Source: an uncultured Eubacteriales bacterium
GTDB taxonomy: Bacteria; Bacillota; Clostridia; Peptostreptococcales; Anaerovoracaceae
Assembly: GCA_902773835.1 (NCBI GenBank)
Contig: CACYFZ010000017.1
Coordinates: forward strand, 1 to 38,523
Direction: 5' to 3'
DNA length: 38,523 bases
In this document: positions 33,648-38,523 of the stretch, piece by piece
Layout: each line of letters begins with the position of its first letter
Position numbering within the stretch: the first letter of the stretch is position 1
Notes under the pieces: model-generated
What the model was told of the DNA's origin: nothing
The model's database searches: none
Seen by the model: only the letters and a program-made list of their open reading frames with translations
Translations under genes and position numbers: made by a program

Positions 33648-35786
33648 ATGAGCAAGACTCCAAGATGTTTATTTAATAGCGACATTTCATCATTCCTGTT
33701 GAAAGACAGGAGCGCTATTTTTGGTGAGCTCTGCGAAAACTATCATGGTGATGCGCCAACAACTACCAGAGAATCATGGCTGCAGGAGATAGAGATTCTG
33801 CAGTCTGTTTTATTGCCTTGGAGAGAAACTGATGGACGCATAATCTTCGAGTATGACATACCACGTCTCGGAAAAAGAATTGATGTTGTTTTACTTCTAC
33901 AAGGTATAGTGTTCTGCCTTGAGTTTAAAGTGGGACAATCTTCGATTCTTGAAAGTGATATAGATCAGGTTTTAGACTATGCTCTTGATTTAAAGAATTT
34001 CCATAAGTTTAGTGAAGATAGAGTGATTGCTCCAATACTTGTCGCGACAAAGTTTGAGATGTATTCGGAAGTGATACAGACATCAGTCTACGATGATGGT
34101 GTCATAAATCCATTGATGACCGGTGAAAAGGGAATACAGGAGCTAATATATTTGGTGTTGAAGCACTACCCGAATGAGACTCCTGTTAATAGAGATTGGA
34201 TTATAAGTCCATATGCCCCAGCACCTACAATTATTGAAGCAGCAAGAACTCTATATGAAAGCCACTCTGTTGAAGATATCGTACGTCATGAAGCAGATGA
34301 TGTTACAACAGATGCAACTATTGCATATATTTTGGATGTAATTAAGAAAAGTAAAGAAAACAGAGAGAAAAGCATTTGCTTTGTGACCGGAGTCCCTGGT
34401 GCAGGAAAGACATTAGTCGGACTTGATGTTGCGGTAAGACAGACCTACCAAGGGTTTGATGAACCGGTCGAGGATGAAGGTGCTGTATATCTGTCAGGAA
34501 ATGGCCCTCTCGTTGCTGTTCTTACAGAAGCTCTGGCAAGAGATAATCACGCGAAGTGTAAAGCAAGAGGAGAGAAGAAAAACAAGACTGACTCCGAGAG
34601 AGAAGTCGGAAAGTTCATACAGATTATCCATCGCTACCGCGACAACATGCTGGCCAAGATAAAGAACCCGGTTGAAAATGGAGTTTTGGAAATAGATCCG
34701 GAGAAAGCTGTTAAGCTAGAAGCTGCTGGATATGGTGAAGTTGAACACGTAGCAATATTTGATGAAGCACAGCGTTCATGGACACATAAGCGGCTGGCGG
34801 ATTACTTAAAACGCGGTGGTACTTACGGAAATAAACTCAAGGTTCCGAACTTCCCGGTATCCGAGGCAGCATTCCTCATATGGTCACTTGATCAAAGAGA
34901 GGACTGGGCCACTATCGTGTGCTTAGTAGGTGGCGGCCAGGAGATTCATACGGGAGAGGCCGGAATCTCAGAGTGGATTAAAGCACTGAATGATATATAT
35001 ACTCACTGGAAGGTGTACATTTCACCAAAGCTTACAGAACCGGAGTATGCCGAAGGTAAAGTAAATGAGCTTTTAGCAGATAACGATAACGTTAATTACG
35101 ATGAAAGACTGCATCTCGGTGTGTCTCTCAGATCCTATAGAGCAGAGAAAGTATCTGCCTTTGTGCATTCTCTTCTTGCGATTGACGGAAATGCTGCAGG
35201 TATTTATGAGGATATCAAAGAGAAGTATCCTATAGTTTTAACAAGAGATATGGAGAAAGCTAAGACTTGGCTTCATGACAGAGTAAGAGGATCAGAGAGA
35301 ACCGGAGTGCTGATTACCAAAGAATCAGCCAGATATAAACCACTGGGCATTCATGTATTACCATCAGGAGATAAGGATGCAGTTCACTGGTTCCTTGAAG
35401 ATAAAATAGACACCAGGTCTTCAAATTATCTGGAAGACGCTGCTACAGAGATTCAGGTTCAAGGCTTGGAACTTGACTACACATGTTTGCTCTGGGATGC
35501 GGATATGAGATATGAAAACGGTGAGTGGCATTACTATACTTTCAATGGGAAGACAGCATGGAAAGAGCTCGTCGGAGATACTGAATCCAAAGCAGATAGA
35601 CTTAAGTACATGCTGAATGCATATAGGGTATTATTGACTCGTGCAAGAGCAGGAATGGTTATATGTGTTCCGGAGGGAAATAGCAATAAAACCGCGAGTG
35701 GATTCCCGGAGGACAGCACTCGCCTACCGAAGTTCTATGATGGAACATATGAATATCTGAAGAGCTTAGGACTAGAAGAGATATAG
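33648..35786 (+). CDS. PD-(D/E)XK nuclease and SF1-like helicase (DUF2075)
   Basis: A 712-residue protein. The N-terminal domain has a PD-(D/E)XK-like core: D79 in R-I-D-V-V, then E92-F-K94. The C-terminal DUF2075 domain has Walker A G-V-P-G-A-G-K254-T (from 248), Walker B I-F-D372-E373-A-Q, and later motifs Q-V-Q-G-L-E-L-D-Y and L-T-R-A-R-A-G. It should be an ATP-dependent DNA or RNA translocase with nuclease activity. The binding site before the ATG is weak, so coupling to the upstream gene is likely. Confidence 0.9.
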   Translation: MSKTPRCLFNSDISSFLLKDRSAIFGELCENYHGDAPTTTRESWLQEIEILQSVLLPWRETDGRIIFEYDIPRLGKRIDVVLLLQGIVFCLEFKVGQSSILESDIDQVLDYALDLKNFHKFSEDRVIAPILVATKFEMYSEVIQTSVYDDGVINPLMTGEKGIQELIYLVLKHYPNETPVNRDWIISPYAPAPTIIEAARTLYESHSVEDIVRHEADDVTTDATIAYILDVIKKSKENREKSICFVTGVPGAGKTLVGLDVAVRQTYQGFDEPVEDEGAVYLSGNGPLVAVLTEALARDNHAKCKARGEKKNKTDSEREVGKFIQIIHRYRDNMLAKIKNPVENGVLEIDPEKAVKLEAAGYGEVEHVAIFDEAQRSWTHKRLADYLKRGGTYGNKLKVPNFPVSEAAFLIWSLDQREDWATIVCLVGGGQEIHTGEAGISEWIKALNDIYTHWKVYISPKLTEPEYAEGKVNELLADNDNVNYDERLHLGVSLRSYRAEKVSAFVHSLLAIDGNAAGIYEDIKEKYPIVLTRDMEKAKTWLHDRVRGSERTGVLITKESARYKPLGIHVLPSGDKDAVHWFLEDKIDTRSSNYLEDAATEIQVQGLELDYTCLLWDADMRYENGEWHYYTFNGKTAWKELVGDTESKADRLKYMLNAYRVLLTRARAGMVICVPEGNSNKTASGFPEDSTRLPKFYDGTYEYLKSLGLEEI

Positions 35787-35913
35787 GCTAAAAGGGATAA
35801 GATATGAAAAGCAATGACGAAAAATATATACAGAAGTGACAGGTGGCATCCTGCGCGATGAGGCACTGGAGGTATTAGCAGCATATTTCAATGATCATGA
35901 CAAAGGATAAATA
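35787..35913 (+). other. Gap with a gene relic
   Basis: No full gene. One frame ends G-I-L-R-D-E-A-L-E-V-L-A-A-Y-F-N-D-H and stops at TAA near 35908, which looks like the tail of a lost small protein. An 11-codon ORF (from about 35804) runs into it in another frame. AAAGGA at the end serves the next gene. Confidence 0.4.
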
Positions 35914-36228
35914 ATGAAAGAGTTAAGAGATAAGTTTAGAGAGTTTACAGAAGAACGCGATTGGGAACAGTTCCACACTCCGGAGAATCTTGCTAAGTCT
36001 ATTAGCATCGAAGCTGCGGAGCTTTTGGAATGTTTTCAGTGGAGCGATGTTTACGAGAAAGAAGCTGTATGCGAGGAGCTGGCAGATGTAGTCAGCTACT
36101 GCGTCATGATGGCAGATAGAATAGAAGTAGATCTTAAACAAATCGTGCTGGATAAGCTCGAGAAGAATAAAGAGAAGTATCCGGTTGAAAAAGCTAAAGG
36201 TATAGCAGATAAGTACGATAAGCTATAA
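35914..36228 (+). CDS. MazG-like nucleotide pyrophosphohydrolase
   Basis: A 104-residue all-helical protein with the MazG/RS21-C6 metal-binding motifs: E-A-A-E-L-L-E near residue 33, and E-E-L-A-D-V near residue 55. It hydrolyses NTPs or dNTPs to the monophosphate, often for house-cleaning. AAAGGA lies 7 bases before the ATG. Being downstream of the nuclease-helicase cassette, it could help limit dNTPs during phage attack, but a housekeeping role is equally possible. Confidence 0.88.
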   Translation: MKELRDKFREFTEERDWEQFHTPENLAKSISIEAAELLECFQWSDVYEKEAVCEELADVVSYCVMMADRIEVDLKQIVLDKLEKNKEKYPVEKAKGIADKYDKL

Positions 36229-36253
36229 ATTCAGTTACGTTAGAGGAGACAAA

Positions 36254-36724
36254 ATGAGACAGTTAGTAGCATATTTCAGTGCAAGCGGCACAACTAAGAA
36301 GGTAGCTGAGAAGCTCGCTAAAGCTATAGGCGCAGATATCTTTGAGATAAAACCGGAGGTGCCTTACACAAAGGCGGATCTTAACTGGCTAAGTAAGAAG
36401 AGCCGCAGCTCTGTTGAGATGAGCGACACAAGTTGCCGTCCGGCTATAGCAGAAAGCATAGATAATATGGCTGACTATGACACGCTCTTTGTCGGCTTCC
36501 CTGTTTGGTGGTACAGAGAGCCTTCCATAATTGATACATTTATGGAATCCTATGATTTCACCGGTAAGACAGTAGTGCCGTTCTGCACATCAGGAGGAAG
36601 CGGACTCGGTGAGTCAGGAGCTAATATGCAGGCTTTGGCACCGGGTGCCAAGCTAGGCATTGGCGAGAGGTTCAAAGGCAGAGTATCCGAAGAGGAACTC
36701 GCCGCATGGGCGAGCACATTTTAA
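36254..36724 (+). CDS. Flavodoxin
   Basis: A 156-residue flavodoxin-fold protein. The FMN phosphate loop is F-S-A-S-G-T-T-K-K (from about residue 8), with G-F-P-V-W-W-Y-R-E-P near 77 and F-C-T-S-G-G-S-G-L-G near 110. AGAGGAG is 5 bases before the ATG. It is probably a redox carrier or quinone reductase-like protein. Confidence 0.92.
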   Translation: MRQLVAYFSASGTTKKVAEKLAKAIGADIFEIKPEVPYTKADLNWLSKKSRSSVEMSDTSCRPAIAESIDNMADYDTLFVGFPVWWYREPSIIDTFMESYDFTGKTVVPFCTSGGSGLGESGANMQALAPGAKLGIGERFKGRVSEEELAAWASTF

Positions 36725-36743
36725 AAAAAGAGAATGAGGGACT

Positions 36744-37091
36744 ATGAAATACAGTATTGATACGTACAGGCTTTACCAGAGCGAGAAGATGTTCTCACAT
36801 ACGGTAAGAATTCATGTCAGGATGAAAGATGAAGTGGATCCCGGTGCGCTGGATAGAGCTGTTAATAGTGCAATGAAGAGATACCCGTACTTTGCAGTCA
36901 AAGTGTCTCTTGATGACGATGGCGGATATGTACTGCTGCCGAATGATAAAGAAATCGTCGTTATGCCGACGACCGAGAAATTACCCAAACTTGGCAGTAA
37001 GGCAGTTAATGGGCATCTTATTTATCTACCAAGTGTGAGAATACCCCTGTCCTCTACAGGCAGCGGGATGAATCGCACTCCTTATTCATAA
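36744..37091 (+). pseudogene. Truncated alcohol acetyltransferase/condensation-like gene
   Basis: The first about 95 residues resemble the N-terminus of clostridial acyltransferase/condensation-like proteins (Y-P-Y-F-A-V-K-V, V-N-G-H-L-I-Y). The expected active-site H-x-x-x-D region is missing. After G-H-L-I-Y (near 37024) the reading runs into insertion-derived sequence and stops at 37091. A full-length member would be about 400 residues or more. GAGGG precedes the ATG. Confidence 0.7.
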
Positions 37092-37137
37092 TAAAGGACA
37101 ATCAAATTTGCTTCATGCCTCCTGCCATAGATGGCAG
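37041..37137 (+). mobile_element. Insertion-derived sequence at the left side of the second tnpB
   Basis: It contains CCTGT (37046-37050), CCTCT, ACAGG (37056-37060) inside a block GAATACCCC...CAGCGGG that resembles the right-end hairpin at 38480-38513, and a separate hairpin CTGCCA/TGGCAG (37122-37137). Either both belong to the left end of this element, or the first is a relic of another element. Confidence 0.45.
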
Positions 37138-37225
37138 ATGATGACAGATAAAGAAACACAATAAAGCGAGGGTACAAAAAAGCACAGAGAAAAACAAGAT
37201 ATAAACACTTGTACATCAGCGACCA

Positions 37226-37234
37226 TGGTATAAT
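37226..37234 (+). promoter_or_regulatory. Extended -10 promoter of tnpB
   Basis: TGGTATAAT, with CGGAGGT before the ATG at 37260. No -35 at the usual distance. Confidence 0.55.
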
Positions 37235-37259
37235 ATGAACAGACGTTCGGAGGTATATC

Positions 37260-38372
37260 ATGAAGCGCATCAGAGGATACAAGTACAGAGCATATCCGAA
37301 TAATAAGCAGAAGGAGTTCTTTGAAAAGAACTTCGGCTGCTGCCGCTTCGTGTATAACTATTACCTCGAAGCAAAGCAGAAGCTGTGGAGAGAATGGCAC
37401 GATACACTCAGCTATAACGAGATGTGCCGTGACCTTACACACTCCGTGAAGCGTGAGAACGCCTGGCTCAGAGAGGCAGATAGCACTGCGCTTCAGCAGT
37501 CGCTCCGTCATCTCGACAGAGCATATGACAATTTCTTCAGAGGGCGCGGAGGCTATCCGAAGTTCAAGTCAAAGAAGTCATCTCAGAGCTATCGGACCAT
37601 GAATGTGAACGGGAGCATCAGCATAGATGAGAGAACTGTGCAGCTTCCCAAGGCAGGCAGAGTAAAGATAGTCAATACGAGAGACTTCGAAGGCAGGATA
37701 TTGAGCGCCGCAGTAACAAAGACAGCAGGCGGCAGATACTATATATCCCTACAGGTAGAGGAAGTATATGAGATCCTTCCGAATTCCGGAGGACAGATTG
37801 GCATAGATGCAGGCCTGACAAATCTGATTACCGGTTCAGATCTGAATGAGATCATCAATCCCAAGACACTTTCACGTCACGAGAAGAGGATCAGGAGACT
37901 TCAGAGAAGCCTTTCGAGGAAACAGAATGGATCAAAGAACCGTGAGAAGGCAAGGATAATACTTGCAAGAGAACATGAAAAAGTTACTGACATCAGGAAC
38001 GACTTTCAGCATAAGATCACGTACAAGCTGGCGAACGAGAACCAAGTCGTCTGTATAGAAGATCTTGATGTGAAAGGCATGATGCAGAGCCGCAGACTGG
38101 CTAAGGCAATATCTGATGCGTCATGGTCTGAGTTCTACAGAAAGCTCGGATACAAGATGGAAGACCATGGAGGCATACTCATAAAGGTTCCGCGGACGTA
38201 TCCGTCAAGCCAGATATGCAGCTGCTGCGGAGAAAAGAATCCTGATTTGAAAGATCTCAGTATCCGCAGATGGACATGCCCCGGATGCGGAGCCGAGCAT
38301 GACAGGGATGTCAATGCAGCAAAAAATATATTGGAAAAAGGCCTTGCGATGATTGCATCTCAGGCCTCATAA
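37260..38372 (+). CDS. tnpB: TnpB RNA-guided nuclease of an IS1341-type element
   Basis: A complete 370-residue TnpB. The RuvC catalytic residues are D183 (G-I-D-A-G), E267 (C-I-E-D-L) and D350 (H-D-R-D-V-N-A-A), and the zinc finger is C320-x2-C323 and C340-x2-C343. TnpB uses an omegaRNA from the right end to cut DNA next to the element's left-end motif, helping the element persist. No tnpA transposase is present, so movement would need one in trans. It sits behind a good promoter and binding site. Confidence 0.93.
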   Translation: MKRIRGYKYRAYPNNKQKEFFEKNFGCCRFVYNYYLEAKQKLWREWHDTLSYNEMCRDLTHSVKRENAWLREADSTALQQSLRHLDRAYDNFFRGRGGYPKFKSKKSSQSYRTMNVNGSISIDERTVQLPKAGRVKIVNTRDFEGRILSAAVTKTAGGRYYISLQVEEVYEILPNSGGQIGIDAGLTNLITGSDLNEIINPKTLSRHEKRIRRLQRSLSRKQNGSKNREKARIILAREHEKVTDIRNDFQHKITYKLANENQVVCIEDLDVKGMMQSRRLAKAISDASWSEFYRKLGYKMEDHGGILIKVPRTYPSSQICSCCGEKNPDLKDLSIRRWTCPGCGAEHDRDVNAAKNILEKGLAMIASQAS

Positions 38373-38523
38373 ACAAAAGGATTAAGTACCGTGGGTCGCA
38401 CGGGAATCTACGCCTGTGGAGATCGTGTAAGACGATACTCTCTTCGGAGCTGTATCGCTGTGGTCGGTGAAGCAGGAATCCCCCACCTCTAAGCATTTAT
38501 GCGTAGGTGGCGGGAGCGTTCAA
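38373..38523 (+). mobile_element. Right end and omegaRNA scaffold of the second tnpB element
   Basis: The G-rich segment ACCGTGGGTCGCACGGGAAT (from about 38389) matches the left element. Further stems include CGTGTAAGACGATACTC. The terminal hairpin is CCCCCACCT (38480-38488) with AGGTGGCGGG (38505-38514), enclosing an AAGCAT/ATGC stem. The window stops at GTTCAA, which may be the exact right end; in IS608 the right cleavage site is TCAA. Confidence 0.7.

Noticed and set aside
1..38523. CRISPR array, rRNA or tRNA genes
   Set aside because: I saw no regularly spaced repeats and no tRNA or rRNA signatures in the gaps.

Overview
This window comes from a low-to-medium GC Gram-positive anaerobe of the Clostridia type. 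The evidence is the Firmicutes gene order tmk-holB-ricT, a class III fructose-1,6-bisphosphatase, the paired glgC/glgD glycogen genes, YitT and PrsW family membrane proteins, and strong AGGAGG-type ribosome binding sites. I cannot fix the genus from sequence alone. Every gene I accept lies on the plus strand.

Layout. (1) 1-279: the 3' end of a tnpB-type (IS200/IS605 superfamily) element, with its right-end hairpin and probable omegaRNA scaffold. (2) 320-8738: housekeeping genes: a YitT membrane protein, a 43-residue membrane protein coupled to tmk, holB, ricT, two small anchored proteins behind a near-consensus promoter, murA, fbp and a PrsW-like protease. (3) 8763-20282: a complete glycogen cluster glgB-glgP-glgC-glgD-glgA, ending in a 1102-residue protein that joins a GH13 hydrolase to a GH77 4-alpha-glucanotransferase. 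(4) 20279-25834: an unusual symporter with an N-terminal GHKL-like domain, a MerR regulator with a textbook 19-bp-spacer promoter, a lipoprotein, a LEA-like repeat protein, an orphan RelB-like antitoxin, a small membrane protein and a YbaK deacylase.

(5) 25835-30440 is more accessory in character. It holds a compact promoter-plus-terminator unit that could be a very small RNA, hicAB with a candidate operator, a frameshifted YdjM-like gene, a 23-residue hydrophobic peptide, acetolactate decarboxylase, a HIRAN protein, and a membrane-anchored zinc-ribbon protein. A conserved hairpin of about 51 nt occurs twice here, each time just upstream of a gene. (6) 30463-35786 is a tightly packed, visibly AT-richer four-gene cassette: DUF262/DUF1524 (GmrSD-like) nuclease, DUF6994-like protein, DUF1653 protein, and a PD-(D/E)XK-helicase (DUF2075). 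I regard it as the best candidate for an uncharacterised anti-phage system. (7) 35787-38523: a short relic, a MazG-like pyrophosphohydrolase, a flavodoxin, an acyltransferase-like gene cut short by insertion, and a complete tnpB element with its right end.

The glycogen genes cover synthesis (GlgC/D, GlgA, GlgB) and breakdown (GlgP, GH13-GH77), and fbp upstream supplies hexose phosphate by gluconeogenesis. The two tnpB elements bracket the window in the same orientation.
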